A DNA stretch of 64,000 nucleotides, from contig NZ_CP017181.1 of assembly GCF_001729765.1 (NCBI RefSeq), forward strand, positions 992,001 to 1,056,000. Direction: 5' to 3'. The position numbers and the translations under genes are program-made. A model generated the notes under the pieces. It was given only the letters and a program-made list of their open reading frames with translations, was not told the origin of the DNA and did no database searches. The stretch is from Enterobacter kobei (lineage in GTDB: Bacteria; Pseudomonadota; Gammaproteobacteria; Enterobacterales; Enterobacteriaceae). Positions 10,101-18,938 of this stretch are shown piece after piece (positions within the stretch are counted from its first letter, which is position 1; the number at the start of each line of letters is the position of its first letter).

Positions 10101-10289
10101 CTTACTCAGGCGCGGCGTTTCGTGATAAAGCGCCAGACAGATGGCGTCGAGCAGGGTGGTTTTACCTGCGCCTGTGGCGCCGGTAATGGCAAACAGCCCG
10201 TTGCTGGCAAAGGGTTCAGCGGTAAAGTCAATTTTCCACTCGCCCTTGAGGGAGTTGAGATTTTTCAGACGCAGGCTCAAAATTTTCAT
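7158..10289 (-). CDS. sbcC: SbcC, ATPase subunit of the SbcCD nuclease
   Basis: The Rad50-like subunit of the SbcCD complex, which cuts DNA hairpins and trims double-strand ends. 1043 residues against 1048 in E. coli. Walker [10 protein letters not shown] is residues 37-45, followed by long glutamine-rich coiled-coil arms. The zinc-hook CPLC (Cys506, Cys509) is at the centre, the ABC signature LSGGE at 946-950 and Walker B LFLDE at 975-979. The start overlaps the sbcD stop as ATGA, indicating translational coupling in an sbcDC operon. Confidence 0.98.
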   Translation of the reverse strand: MKILSLRLKNLNSLKGEWKIDFTAEPFASNGLFAITGATGAGKTTLLDAICLALYHETPRLSKVSQAQNDLMTRDTAECLAEVEFEVKGIAYRAFWSQNRARNQPDGNLQAPRVELARCEDGKILADKVTDKLEQTAALTGLDYGRFTRSMLLSQGQFAAFLNAKPSDRAELLEELTGTEIYGQISAMVFEKHKAARSLLEKCEAQAAGVVLLSEEQQQQLQQSLQALTDEEKTLLAQQQNQQKHFQWLTRHDELVREQQRITALQQQAQQALTDAAPELAKLQLAQPAAQLRPLWAHQQEQTARLAQTQQRIIEVNTRLQAKTALRARIRNSALRTHAELDTELTALAQWLAEHERYRLLGQEIAGWRALFSQLNRDKNQLATHAARMTELRNKLTDMPENTLTLTADEVNVAMEQQSRSRTQRQRLTSLHARYQPLQKRLRQSNESVQKAQAEQSKLNETLTLRRQQYKEKHQHYLDLKALCEREATIKDLESYRSQLEAGKPCPLCGSCEHPAVEQYQSLELTDNQRRRDALEKEVAALKEEGLLVLGQVNALAQQIQRETGDVQTLSEEEQALTKEWLEICASLNITLNIQEDIAPWINEQEHYERQLYQLSQRLTLQNQLNEQEAQARQYQQQLTATRQTLEHTLLTLSLSVPEEGNEAAWLRAREGEFAQWQEKQTQHGVLVERSNALKPLLDTLPATHTEETEPAIPDGWRAIHDECVSLQSQLTAQQQQEALEQERLQQSQTQFSAALSASCFADREAFIAALLDDDILRGLEQLKQSLENQIQQATALSGQANQQLQAHVALRPEGLEADASTLQIQLQQLAQQLRENTTHQGEIRQQLKQDSDNRQHQLTLMQQIEEAARQADDWGYLNALIGSSTGDKFRKFAQGLTLDNLVWLANQQLNRLHGRYLLQRKASDALELEVVDTWQADAVRDTRTLSGGESFLVSLALALALSDLVSHKTRIDSLFLDEGFGTLDSETLDIALDALDALNATGKTIGVISHVEAMKERIPVQIKVKKINGLGYSRLDREFAVG

Positions 10290-11491
10290 GCGTTTTCTTC
10301 CTCGTCATTGAGGGCATGCAGGGTATGGGTGAACAGTTCGCTGAGTCTTTCGCGCTTCGCGTCGTCAATATCCTCCTGCAAGAGCCTGCGCTCAAACACC
10401 TCTTCTACCCGCAACTCGCTGAGCGTTTCCCGCTGGGCGCTTAACAGAATTTTCTCGCGCTGCTCGCGGCTGCGGCGCACCAGTAAGACCTCTACCGGCA
10501 AGTCTTCCGTCAGCGCCTGGATTTTTCGCTGCATATCATGCAGGTAGTCATCCGTAGTGATTTCGATATCCAGCCAGACGGGGGGATTAAGCGCGGTGCC
10601 GCGCCACTGTTCAAGCTGAGCGGTGATGGCCTCCAGATCGCCTTTCAGCACCGCCAGCGGCTGGGTGACCGGCACCTCCAGCGTCTCGACGGCACTGAGT
10701 TTGCCCTCGCTGAAGCTCACCAGATGCACGGATTTGGCTTTGCCGGTTTCATCGAAACTGAGCGAAATAGGGGATCCGCAGTAGCGAATATGTTCGCAGC
10801 CGCCGATAACCTGGGCGCGGTGAATATGCCCGAGCGCAATGTAGTCCGCAGGCGGGAAGTTCTGCGCCGGAAAGGCGTCCAGCGTGCCGATATAGATGTC
10901 ACGCACGGCGTCACTTTTACTGACCCCAACGGTGGTGAGATGCCCGGTCGCAATCACCGGTATCGGCTGTTCGCCACGCAGGTTGCAGGCATCCGCGTGC
11001 TGCTGGTGATAATAGTCGGTGATGGCCTGTAATAAATGTTGCTGCTTTTCCGTGCCCGACAGTCCCGCCTGACTTTGTACGATATCGCGCGGGCGTAAAA
11101 AGGGGATCGGGCACAGCACTGCCCCCGGCGTACCGTCGCGTTTTTTCAGGATCTGCGGGGCATGCCCGGCGCTGGCGACGACGGTAGTATTGAGAAACGC
11201 CAGAATGTCGCGGGATTCATTGAGCGTTGCCACGGAGTCATGGTTACCGGCGACTATCACCAGATGACAGCCGGTCTGCTGCAAGTTCACCACGAAGCGG
11301 TTATACAGCTCGCGCGCATAGCTGGGGGGCGACCCCGTATCAAAGATGTCACCCGCGACAATAATCGCATCGACCTCGTGGGCCTGCGCCGTCTCCAGCA
11401 GCCAGTTCAGGAACGCTTCATGTTCAGCCGCACGGCTTTTGCTGTAAAAATTTTGACCGAGATGCCAGTCCGAGGTGTGAAGTATGCGCAT
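10286..11491 (-). CDS. sbcD: SbcD, nuclease subunit of SbcCD
   Basis: The Mre11-like Mn-dependent exonuclease/endonuclease partner of SbcC. 401 residues (400 in E. coli). Metallophosphoesterase motifs are in order: SDWH (residues 7-10), AGDIFD (46-51), AGNHDS (81-86) and, further on, GHIH. The C-terminal region is the part that contacts SbcC in this family. It is the first gene of the sbcDC operon and is divergent from phoB across 186 bases that include the Pho box. Confidence 0.98.
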   Translation of the reverse strand: MRILHTSDWHLGQNFYSKSRAAEHEAFLNWLLETAQAHEVDAIIVAGDIFDTGSPPSYARELYNRFVVNLQQTGCHLVIVAGNHDSVATLNESRDILAFLNTTVVASAGHAPQILKKRDGTPGAVLCPIPFLRPRDIVQSQAGLSGTEKQQHLLQAITDYYHQQHADACNLRGEQPIPVIATGHLTTVGVSKSDAVRDIYIGTLDAFPAQNFPPADYIALGHIHRAQVIGGCEHIRYCGSPISLSFDETGKAKSVHLVSFSEGKLSAVETLEVPVTQPLAVLKGDLEAITAQLEQWRGTALNPPVWLDIEITTDDYLHDMQRKIQALTEDLPVEVLLVRRSREQREKILLSAQRETLSELRVEEVFERRLLQEDIDDAKRERLSELFTHTLHALNDEEENA

Positions 11492-11594
11492 AGCGGTTCC
11501 GTGGCAAAAATGAGAAAGCAGGATTATAAACGTTCAGAGAAGGGAAAATAACCGCTGTAATAAAACAACGGTTTGCCCGCTACCGTGGTAATGT

Positions 11595-11628
11595 TTTTCA
11601 TAAATCTGTCATAAATCTGACGCATAAT
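11595..11628 (+). promoter_or_regulatory. Pho box and -10 region of phoB
   Basis: Two overlapping Pho boxes are built from 7-base CTGTCAT-like units 11 bases apart: TTTTCAT, CTGTCAT and CTGACGC at 11595, 11606 and 11617, separated by AAAT. A CATAAT -10 box follows at 11623-11628. This is the standard PhoB autoregulation site, about 50 bases before the phoB start. Confidence 0.88.
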
Positions 11629-11677
11629 GGCGCCGAATTACAAACGTGTAACTTAATAAGATAAGACAGGGCAAAGT

Positions 11678-12367
11678 ATGGCGAGACGTATTCTGGTCGT
11701 AGAAGATGAAGCTCCAATTCGTGAAATGGTGTGCTTCGTGCTCGAGCAAAATGGCTTCCAGCCGGTTGAAGCGGAAGATTATGACAGCGCAGTGAACCAG
11801 CTGAATGAACCCTGGCCCGATCTGATTCTGCTGGACTGGATGTTGCCTGGCGGCTCCGGACTGCAGTTTATCAAACACCTGAAGCGTGAGGCACTCACCC
11901 GCGACATCCCGGTTGTGATGCTCACGGCGCGCGGAGAGGAAGAGGATCGCGTGCGCGGATTAGAAACCGGCGCGGACGATTACATCACTAAACCGTTCTC
12001 CCCAAAAGAGCTGGTCGCCCGCATTAAAGCCGTGATGCGCCGTATTTCACCGATGGCGGTGGAAGAGGTGATAGAGATGCAGGGACTCAGCCTTGACCCT
12101 ACCTCGCACCGCGTGATGACCGGCGAAAACCCCCTCGATATGGGCCCTACCGAATTTAAACTCCTGCACTTCTTTATGACTCACCCGGAACGCGTATACA
12201 GCCGCGAGCAGTTGCTGAATAACGTCTGGGGAACTAACGTGTATGTCGAAGACCGGACGGTTGACGTACATATTCGCCGCCTGCGAAAAGCGCTGGAACT
12301 GAGCGGCCACGATCGCATGGTACAGACGGTCCGCGGCACGGGTTATCGTTTTTCGACCCGTTTCTGA
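11678..12367 (+). CDS. phoB: Phosphate regulon response regulator PhoB
   Basis: An OmpR-family response regulator that activates the Pho regulon when phosphate is scarce. 229 residues, identical in length to E. coli. The receiver domain has the acidic pair at residues 10-11, the phospho-acceptor Asp53 and Lys105. The C-terminal winged-helix domain (about 130-229) ends with the RGTGYRF motif typical of the family. PhoR follows after 21 bases as the partner kinase, and the Pho box upstream shows autoregulation. Confidence 0.98.
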   Translation: MARRILVVEDEAPIREMVCFVLEQNGFQPVEAEDYDSAVNQLNEPWPDLILLDWMLPGGSGLQFIKHLKREALTRDIPVVMLTARGEEEDRVRGLETGADDYITKPFSPKELVARIKAVMRRISPMAVEEVIEMQGLSLDPTSHRVMTGENPLDMGPTEFKLLHFFMTHPERVYSREQLLNNVWGTNVYVEDRTVDVHIRRLRKALELSGHDRMVQTVRGTGYRFSTRF

Positions 12368-12388
12368 ACAATGACAGGAGTGTGACGC

Positions 12389-13684
12389 GTGCTGGAACGT
12401 CTGTCATGGAAAAGGCTCGTCTTTGAACTGATCTTATGCTGTATTCCGGCCTTCCTTCTTGGGGCCTTTCTCGGACATCTGCCGTGGTTTCTGCTGGCGT
12501 CGGTCACCGGGCTGCTGATCTGGCATTTCTGGAACCTGCTGCGCCTCTCCTGGTGGCTGTGGGTTGACCGCAGTATGACCCCACCGCCGGGCAGCGGCAG
12601 CTGGGAGCCCCTGCTGTACGGCCTGCACCAGATGCAGATGCGTAATAAAAAGCGCCGTCGCGAGCTGGGAAGCCTGATTAAGCGTTTTCGCAGCGGGGCG
12701 GAGTCGTTGCCGGATGCGGTCATCCTGACCACTGAAGAAGGCACCATCTTCTGGTGTAACGGCCTGGCGCAACAGCTGCTGGGCCTTCGCTGGCCGGACG
12801 ATAACGGTCAGAACATCCTTAACCTTTTACGCTATCCCGAATTCACGCTGTATCTGAAAAAGCGTGATTTTACCCGCCCGCACAATCTGAAGCTCAATAA
12901 TGGTCGCCATCTGGAAATCCGCGTGATGCCTTACAGCGATAAGCAGTGGCTGATGGTGGCGCGCGATGTCACCCAAATGCACCAGCTTGAGGGCGCGCGC
13001 CGTAATTTCTTTGCGAACGTCAGCCACGAACTGCGTACTCCGTTGACCGTGCTTCAGGGTTATCTGGAGATGATGCAGGAGCAAACGCTGGAAGGTGCGC
13101 CGCGTGAAAAAGCGCTGCATACCATGCGCGAGCAAACGCATCGCATGGAAGGGCTGGTGAAGCAGCTGCTGACGCTCTCGAAGATTGAAGCGGCGCCTAC
13201 GCTTGCGCTGAATGACACGATAGATGTGCCGATGATGCTGCGGGTTGTGGAGCGTGAAGCGCAGACGTTAAGCCACAAAAAGCATCACCTGACCTTCGAG
13301 GTCGACAGCACGCTAAAGGTGCTGGGCAGTGAGGATGAGCTTCGTAGCGCCATATCCAACCTGGTGTACAACGCGGTGAACCATACGCCGGAAGGGACGG
13401 ATATTATGGTGCGCTGGAACCGTACCCCTACGGGCGCCGAGTTTAGCGTGGAAGATAACGGGCCGGGGATCGCACCGGAGCATATCCCGCGTCTGACCGA
13501 ACGCTTCTACCGCGTGGATAAAGCGCGGTCGCGGCAAACAGGGGGGAGCGGCCTGGGGCTGGCGATTGTGAAGCACGCGGTAAATCACCACGAAAGCCGA
13601 CTTGATATTCAGAGTACGCTGGGGAAAGGAACCCGCTTCAGTTTCGTTATTCCGGAACGATTAATTGCCAAAAAGACCGCCTGA
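12389..13684 (+). CDS. phoR: Phosphate regulon sensor kinase PhoR
   Basis: The membrane histidine kinase that phosphorylates PhoB, controlled through the Pst transporter and PhoU. 431 residues starting at GTG, as in E. coli. Two membrane segments lie near residues 10-30 and 33-55, with no large periplasmic domain. A PAS region spans roughly 97-190. The phospho-acceptor is His213 in SHELRTPL, and the ATPase domain has the N box ([13 protein letters not shown]), the G1 box (EDNGPGI) and the G2 box (GSGLGLAI). Confidence 0.98.
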   Translation: MLERLSWKRLVFELILCCIPAFLLGAFLGHLPWFLLASVTGLLIWHFWNLLRLSWWLWVDRSMTPPPGSGSWEPLLYGLHQMQMRNKKRRRELGSLIKRFRSGAESLPDAVILTTEEGTIFWCNGLAQQLLGLRWPDDNGQNILNLLRYPEFTLYLKKRDFTRPHNLKLNNGRHLEIRVMPYSDKQWLMVARDVTQMHQLEGARRNFFANVSHELRTPLTVLQGYLEMMQEQTLEGAPREKALHTMREQTHRMEGLVKQLLTLSKIEAAPTLALNDTIDVPMMLRVVEREAQTLSHKKHHLTFEVDSTLKVLGSEDELRSAISNLVYNAVNHTPEGTDIMVRWNRTPTGAEFSVEDNGPGIAPEHIPRLTERFYRVDKARSRQTGGSGLGLAIVKHAVNHHESRLDIQSTLGKGTRFSFVIPERLIAKKTA

Positions 13685-13710
13685 GGGCAGGTGTGTCATT
13701 TTCCCTTTCC

Positions 13711-13740
13711 ACGGGTCAGCGTCTGCTGGCCCGTTTGCTT
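13711..13740 (+). terminator. phoR terminator
   Basis: The stem ACGGGTCAGC (13711-13720)/GCTGGCCCGT (13725-13734), with one G-T pair, is followed by a short interrupted T run. Confidence 0.7.
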
Positions 13741-13888
13741 TGCAGTCAAGCGAAACGCGGATGAATAATATACGGCTGGGTGTTTTTTTTCGCATGATTA
13801 GCCATGAGTTTTTCCTGTAAATAGCGTATTGTGCTGGCGTGTATTTTCATGCTGGCATATTGTTCTGGTTTTGAGATCCCACCTTGCC

Positions 13889-13911
13889 TTTAAACGTTAT
13901 AAGCGTTTAAA
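13889..13911. repeat. Palindrome in the brnQ leader
   Basis: TTTAAACG (13889-13896) and CGTTTAAA (13904-13911) form a perfect 8-bp inverted repeat with a 7-base spacer, about 180 bases before brnQ. It is a plausible regulator site; no family is assigned. Confidence 0.6.
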
Positions 13912-14092
13912 TTGCCCCCCAGATACTGTCAGACCGACTGTATTTGCGTGGTAAATCGAAAAACTATTCTTCTCCACGCCAGGACGGGAGCATTTCCCGC
14001 TGAAATTGAGCAATTTTTCGGCTGTATCGTCCCGTCAGGGAAAACGAAAATCTCAATGTTTTCAACACCACATCCACAGGCAGTAAGGTTTT

Positions 14093-15412
14093 ATGACCCA
14101 TCACTTAAAATCGCGTGACATCATCGCGCTGGGCTTTATGACATTTGCGCTGTTCGTTGGCGCAGGCAACATTATTTTCCCTCCAATGGTTGGCTTACAG
14201 GCGGGTGAACACGTCTGGACCGCTGCGTTTGGTTTCCTGATTACTGCCGTGGGTCTACCGGTACTGACCGTCGTCGCGCTGGCGAAAGTCGGTGGCGGCG
14301 TGGACAGCCTCAGCACGCCGATTGGCAAAGTCGCAGGTGTTCTGCTGGCCACCGTCTGCTATCTGGCCGTGGGCCCGCTGTTTGCCACCCCGCGCACGGC
14401 GACCGTTTCCTTTGAAGTGGGGATTGCTCCGCTGACCGGCGACGGCCCGATGCCGCTGTTTATCTACAGCCTGGTCTACTTCGCGATTGTCATTCTGGTC
14501 TCCCTCTATCCGGGCAAACTGCTGGATACCGTGGGCAACTTCCTGGCGCCGCTGAAAATCATCGCCCTGATCGTTCTCGCCGTGGCCGCTATCATCTGGC
14601 CAGCAGGCCCGATCAGCGACGCAATGGACGCCTATAAAAACGCCGCGTTCTCTAACGGTTTTGTGAACGGCTACCTGACGATGGATACGCTGGGCGCAAT
14701 GGTGTTTGGTATTGTTATCGTTAACGCCGCGCGTTCCCGCGGTGTGACCGAAGCGCGTCTGCTGACCCGCTATACCATCTGGGCTGGCCTGATGGCTGGT
14801 GTGGGTCTGACGCTGCTGTATCTGGCGCTGTTCCGCCTGGGCTCTGATAGCGCCATGCTGGTTGATCAGAACGCGAACGGTGCGGCTATTCTGCACGCTT
14901 ACGTCCAGCACACCTTCGGTGGTGCGGGCAGTATGCTGCTGGCGGCGCTGATTTTCCTGGCGTGTCTGGTGACCGCAGTGGGCCTGACCTGCGCCTGTGC
15001 TGAGTTCTTTGCGCAGTATCTGCCGCTCTCTTACCGCACCCTGGTGTTTATCCTCGGTATCTTCTCCATGGCGGTGTCCAACCTCGGTCTGAGCCACCTG
15101 ATTCAGGTCTCTATTCCGGTGCTGACGGCCATCTATCCGCCGTGCATCGTGCTGGTGGTGCTGAGCTTCACCCGTCCGTGGTGGAATAACTCCTCACGAA
15201 TTATTGCGCCAGCCATGTTTATCAGCCTGATTTTTGGTATCCTTGACGGGATTAAAGCATCAGCGTTCGCCGCGATTCTGCCCGCCTGGACACAGCGTCT
15301 GCCGCTGTCCGAGCAGGGACTGGCCTGGCTGATGCCTACCGTTGTTGCACTGGTTCTGGCGATTATCTGGGACCGTGCTGCAGGGCGCCAGGTTGCATCT
15401 AACGCCCATTAA
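14093..15412 (+). CDS. brnQ: Branched-chain amino acid transporter BrnQ (LIV-II)
   Basis: A sodium-coupled carrier for leucine, isoleucine and valine in the inner membrane (LIVCS family). 439 residues, equal to E. coli, almost entirely hydrophobic with about 12 transmembrane segments. The N-terminal [17 protein letters not shown] stretch carries the family's GAGNIIFPP motif. It has its own terminator, so proY is a separate unit. Confidence 0.97.
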   Translation: MTHHLKSRDIIALGFMTFALFVGAGNIIFPPMVGLQAGEHVWTAAFGFLITAVGLPVLTVVALAKVGGGVDSLSTPIGKVAGVLLATVCYLAVGPLFATPRTATVSFEVGIAPLTGDGPMPLFIYSLVYFAIVILVSLYPGKLLDTVGNFLAPLKIIALIVLAVAAIIWPAGPISDAMDAYKNAAFSNGFVNGYLTMDTLGAMVFGIVIVNAARSRGVTEARLLTRYTIWAGLMAGVGLTLLYLALFRLGSDSAMLVDQNANGAAILHAYVQHTFGGAGSMLLAALIFLACLVTAVGLTCACAEFFAQYLPLSYRTLVFILGIFSMAVSNLGLSHLIQVSIPVLTAIYPPCIVLVVLSFTRPWWNNSSRIIAPAMFISLIFGILDGIKASAFAAILPAWTQRLPLSEQGLAWLMPTVVALVLAIIWDRAAGRQVASNAH

Positions 15413-15433
15413 TCAACGGCAACAAACTGTTTA

Positions 15434-15463
15434 ACCACGGGGCTTAAGGCCCCGTGGTTTTTT
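15434..15463 (+). terminator. brnQ terminator
   Basis: The strong GC stem ACCACGGGGC/GCCCCGTGGT with a short TTAAG loop is followed by a T-rich tract. Confidence 0.92.
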
Positions 15464-15492
15464 GTTTTTTCGTGTTGAATGGCAAGATTTTA

Positions 15493-16866
15493 ATGGAAAG
15501 CACTAACAAACTTAAACGTGGTCTCAGCACACGCCACATCCGCTTTATGGCGCTGGGCTCTGCGATTGGTACCGGTCTTTTTTATGGCTCGGCAGATGCC
15601 ATCAAAATGGCCGGTCCAAGCGTTCTGCTGGCCTACATCATTGGCGGCGTGGCGGCGTATATCATCATGCGCGCCCTCGGAGAGATGTCGGTTCACAATC
15701 CTTCTGCCAGTTCGTTCTCGCGCTATGCGCAGGAAAACCTCGGACCGCTGGCCGGGTTTATCACTGGCTGGACCTACTGCTTTGAAATTTTGATTGTGGC
15801 CATTGCCGATGTGACGGCGTTTGGTATCTATATGGGCGTCTGGTTCCCGACGGTGCCGCACTGGATCTGGGTGCTGAGCGTGGTGCTGCTCATCTGCGCC
15901 GTCAACCTGATGAGCGTGAAGGTGTTCGGCGAACTTGAGTTCTGGTTCTCCTTCTTCAAGGTCGCCACCATTATCATCATGATTGTGGCCGGTTTTGGCA
16001 TCATCCTCTGGGGGATTGGCAACGGCGGTCAGCCGACCGGGATCCATAACCTCTGGAGCAACGGGGGCTTCTTCAGCAACGGCTGGCTCGGGATGGTGAT
16101 GTCGCTGCAGATGGTGATGTTCGCCTACGGCGGTATTGAAATTATTGGTATCACCGCCGGGGAAGCGAAAGACCCTGAGAAATCCATTCCACGTGCCATC
16201 AACTCCGTGCCGATGCGTATTCTGGTGTTCTATGTGGGCACGCTGTTCGTGATTATGTCCATCTACCCATGGAACCAGGTCGGTACCAACGGTAGCCCGT
16301 TTGTGCTGACCTTCCAGCATATGGGCATTGCGTTTGCTGCCAGCATTCTGAACTTCGTGGTGCTGACCGCGTCGCTTTCCGCGATCAACAGTGACGTCTT
16401 TGGCGTAGGCCGTATGCTACACGGCATGGCGGAGCAGGGCAGTGCGCCGAAGGTGTTCGCTAAAACCTCCCGCCGCGGCACGCCGTGGGTGACGGTGGTG
16501 GTCATGACCGTTGCGCTGCTGTTCTCGGTTTACCTGAACTACATCATGCCGGAGAACGTCTTCCTGGTGATTGCGTCGCTGGCGACCTTCGCGACCGTGT
16601 GGGTGTGGATCATGATCCTGCTGTCGCAGATTGCGTTCCGCCGTCGCCTGTCGCCGGAAGAGGCGAAAGCGCTGAAGTTTAAAGTCCCGGGTGGCGTTGC
16701 AACAACCGTCGTCGGGCTGATTTTCCTGGTGTTTATCATTGGCCTGATTGGCTACCATCCGGATACCCGTATTTCCCTCTACGTGGGCTGTGCGTGGATC
16801 GTCCTGCTGCTGGTTGGCTGGGTGTTAAAATGCCGCCGCGATCGCCAACTGGCAGAAGCGCAGTAA
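15493..16866 (+). CDS. proY: Proline-specific permease ProY
   Basis: An inner-membrane amino acid permease of the APC superfamily with about 12 membrane segments. The product from the ATG at 15493 has 457 residues, the E. coli length, and starts [16 protein letters not shown]. The APC signature region [14 protein letters not shown] lies near residues 20-33. The frame is open upstream through the brnQ terminator, which argues against any earlier start. The ribosome binding site is weak. ProY is thought to be a cryptic or low-expression proline transporter in enteric bacteria; transport itself is inferred. Confidence 0.95.
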   Translation: MESTNKLKRGLSTRHIRFMALGSAIGTGLFYGSADAIKMAGPSVLLAYIIGGVAAYIIMRALGEMSVHNPSASSFSRYAQENLGPLAGFITGWTYCFEILIVAIADVTAFGIYMGVWFPTVPHWIWVLSVVLLICAVNLMSVKVFGELEFWFSFFKVATIIIMIVAGFGIILWGIGNGGQPTGIHNLWSNGGFFSNGWLGMVMSLQMVMFAYGGIEIIGITAGEAKDPEKSIPRAINSVPMRILVFYVGTLFVIMSIYPWNQVGTNGSPFVLTFQHMGIAFAASILNFVVLTASLSAINSDVFGVGRMLHGMAEQGSAPKVFAKTSRRGTPWVTVVVMTVALLFSVYLNYIMPENVFLVIASLATFATVWVWIMILLSQIAFRRRLSPEEAKALKFKVPGGVATTVVGLIFLVFIIGLIGYHPDTRISLYVGCAWIVLLLVGWVLKCRRDRQLAEAQ

Positions 16867-16875
16867 TTTTTTTTA

Positions 16876-16920
16876 TTCCCTCTCCCTGTGGGAGAGGGTT
16901 AGGGTGAGGGCATCAGGCCG
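16876..16920. repeat. REP-like palindrome, copy D
   Basis: CCCTCTCCC (16878-16886)/GGGAGAGGG (16890-16898) is followed by TTAGGGTGAGGGCATCA. It is the same element as the second half of the composite repeats at 7060, 31111 and 42831, but without the GGCAAC/GTTGCC hairpin. It lies just upstream of the MalT boxes of malZ. Confidence 0.85.
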
Positions 16921-16928
16921 CACTGATC

Positions 16929-16951
16929 CCTCCTCCCCCGTCCTCCTCCCC
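16929..16951 (-). promoter_or_regulatory. Two MalT boxes upstream of malZ
   Basis: CCTCCTCCCC occurs at 16929-16938 and again at 16942-16951, 13 bases apart. On the opposite strand each reads GGGGAGGAGG, an exact match to the MalT box GGGGAKGAGG. A TATCCT at 16975-16980 could be the -10, placing the nearer box close to -40, the usual position for MalT activation. In E. coli malZ is MalT-dependent. Confidence 0.8.
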
Positions 16952-17029
16952 CAATAAATCACGTCATGGTGAGCTATCCTTAACCACCCTGTGGCAAGGT
17001 GACGTCAATTTCATCAGAGGGGATTCGTG

Positions 17030-18847
17030 ATGTTAAATGCCTGGCACCTTCCGGTTGCCCCATTTGTTAAGCAAAACAAAGACAACCTTGTGATTACGCT
17101 CTGGCTGGCGGGGGAAAATCAGCCTGAACGCGTGACGCTCCGCGCCGAAATTGATAATGAAGAGACCGGGCTGAAAATGCACAAGCTGCGCAGCCAGCCG
17201 CAGCCGGGGATCACCGCCTGGCGGGCGAATATCGATTTGCGTAGCGGGCAGCCGCGCCGCCGTTATAGCTTCAAGCTGCTGTGGAACCATCGTCAGCTGT
17301 GGTTTACCCCGCAGGGGTTTAGCCGGTTCCCGCCCGCACGGCTGGAACAGTTTGCCGTTGATTATCCGGATAGCGGACCGCAGTGGGTTAACGATCAGGT
17401 CTTTTACCAGATTTTCCCGGACCGCTTTGCGCGTAGCGAAAAACGAACTGCCGACCAGGATAAGATCTATCACCACCACGCGGCTGGCCACGACATTATC
17501 CTGAAAAAATGGGATGAGCCGGTGACGGCGCAGGCGGGCGGCTCGACGTTTTACGGCGGCGATCTCGACGGCATCAGCGAAAAGCTGCCGTACCTGAAAA
17601 AACTGGGCGTGACGGCGCTGTACCTCAACCCGGTGTTTAAAGCCCCGAGCGTACATAAATACGATACACAGGATTATCGCCACGTTGACGCGCAGTTTGG
17701 CGGGGACGAGGCACTGCTGCGCCTGCGAGAGAACACCCTTAAGGAAGGCATGCGCCTGATTCTGGACGGCGTGTTTAACCACAGCGGAGATTCGCACGCC
17801 TGGTTTGACCGTCATAACCAGTCGATGGGCGGAGCATGTCATAATCCGGACTCGCCGCAGCGTGACTGGTACAGCTTTAATGAGGAGGGGCGTGCCCTGG
17901 ACTGGCTGGGCTACCCCAGTCTGCCGAAGCTGGATTTCCAGTCATCAACGCTGGTTAATGAGATTTACGGCGGCGAAGACAGCATCGTCCGCCACTGGCT
18001 GAACGCCCCGTGGAATATGGACGGCTGGCGTCTGGACGTCGTACATATGCTGGGTGAAGCGGGTGGGGCACGAAATAACCTGCAGCACGTCGGTGGGATC
18101 ACGCGCTCGGCAAAAGCGGCCCGGCCTGAAGCGTTCGTGTTTGGCGAACACTTTGGCGACGCGCGGCAGTGGCTGCAAAACGATGCCGAAGATGCGGCGA
18201 TGAACTATCGCGGTTTTACCTTCCCGCTATGGGGATTCCTGGCGAATACCGATATCTCCTACGATCCGAACCACATTGACGCCGAAACCTGCGCAGCGTG
18301 GATGGATAACTACCGCGCCGGGCTGTCTCATCAGCAGCAGCTGAGGATGTTTAACCAGCTTGATAGTCACGATACCGCACGCTTTAAATCCCTGCTCGGC
18401 AAGGATGTGGCACGTCTGCCGCTGGCGGTCACCTGGCTCTTCACCTGGCCGGGCGTACCGTGTATCTACTACGGAGATGAAGTGGGACTGGACGGCAACA
18501 ACGATCCGTTCTGTCGCAAAACCTTCCCGTGGGCGCCGGAAAAACAGGACAAGGTGCTGTTCAGCCTCTATCAGCGGCTGGCGAAGCTGCGTAAACAGAG
18601 CCTCGCCCTGCGCTACGGCGGCTGCCAGGTGGTGTACGCCCACGATAACGTGGTGGTCTTTGTCCGCGTCTATAACCAGCAGCGCGTGCTGGTGGCTATC
18701 AACCGGGGCGAGGCTTGTGAAGTGGTGCTGGATGATTCCCCGCTGTTGAAGGTGGCTACGTGGAAGAATAAAGAGGGCAAGGCGACGATTCAGGACGGCG
18801 TGCTGGCGCTGCCGGCGATATCCGCGACGATCTGGGTCGGCAGCTAA
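17030..18847 (+). CDS. malZ: Maltodextrin glucosidase MalZ
   Basis: A cytoplasmic GH13 enzyme that releases glucose from the reducing end of short maltodextrins. 605 residues. An N-terminal beta-sandwich region (about 1-115) precedes the catalytic barrel, with the four GH13 regions in order: DGVFNH, GWRLDVV with nucleophile Asp336, FGEHFGD with acid Glu373, and [10 protein letters not shown] with Asp448. The ATG at 17030 is chosen over the GTG at 17027 because AGAGGGGA sits at the right distance. Two MalT boxes upstream place it in the maltose regulon. Confidence 0.97.
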   Translation: MLNAWHLPVAPFVKQNKDNLVITLWLAGENQPERVTLRAEIDNEETGLKMHKLRSQPQPGITAWRANIDLRSGQPRRRYSFKLLWNHRQLWFTPQGFSRFPPARLEQFAVDYPDSGPQWVNDQVFYQIFPDRFARSEKRTADQDKIYHHHAAGHDIILKKWDEPVTAQAGGSTFYGGDLDGISEKLPYLKKLGVTALYLNPVFKAPSVHKYDTQDYRHVDAQFGGDEALLRLRENTLKEGMRLILDGVFNHSGDSHAWFDRHNQSMGGACHNPDSPQRDWYSFNEEGRALDWLGYPSLPKLDFQSSTLVNEIYGGEDSIVRHWLNAPWNMDGWRLDVVHMLGEAGGARNNLQHVGGITRSAKAARPEAFVFGEHFGDARQWLQNDAEDAAMNYRGFTFPLWGFLANTDISYDPNHIDAETCAAWMDNYRAGLSHQQQLRMFNQLDSHDTARFKSLLGKDVARLPLAVTWLFTWPGVPCIYYGDEVGLDGNNDPFCRKTFPWAPEKQDKVLFSLYQRLAKLRKQSLALRYGGCQVVYAHDNVVVFVRVYNQQRVLVAINRGEACEVVLDDSPLLKVATWKNKEGKATIQDGVLALPAISATIWVGS

Positions 18848-18858
18848 CGCGACGATAA

Positions 18859-18938
18859 ATGTTTCCACCTTTAAGATGGCGCAAATGCAACGATTTGTGT
18901 CAATCTTAACGAATAGTTTACGGTGAAGGTGGAAACAT
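18859..18938 (+). promoter_or_regulatory. Nested stem-loop covering the start of the DUF2339 gene
   Basis: Three inverted repeats are nested. The outer arms ATGTTTCCACCTT (18859-18871) and AAGGTGGAAACAT (18926-18938) are a perfect 13-bp match. Inside them are TTAAGAT (18871-18877)/ATCTTAA (18903-18909) and CAAAT (18882-18886)/ATTTG (18893-18897). The 3' outer arm contains both the ribosome binding site (AAGGTGG) and the first two bases of the ATG at 18937. A transcript starting upstream would hide its translation start in the stem. Alternatively the arms are two operator sites. Neither a promoter nor a known riboswitch class was recognised. Confidence 0.75.

Larger units (their letters stand above)
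13685..14092. other. 408-base intergenic region between phoR and brnQ
   Basis: It holds the phoR terminator (13711-13740), a short palindrome (13889-13911), a CCCCCC tract and AT-rich leader DNA before brnQ. I see no convincing gene: the only open frame, on the plus strand from 13912, overlaps brnQ and has no protein-like features. The brnQ promoter must lie here but I could not fix it. Confidence 0.6.

Noticed and set aside
15454..15492. Upstream extension of proY
   Set aside because: It would begin within the brnQ terminator hairpin, and the added residues are absent from known ProY.
16921..16955. Pyrimidine-rich repeat as a simple low-complexity tract
   Set aside because: The two CCTCCTCCCC units match the MalT box exactly on the other strand, and malZ is a known MalT target, so they are called regulatory sites instead.
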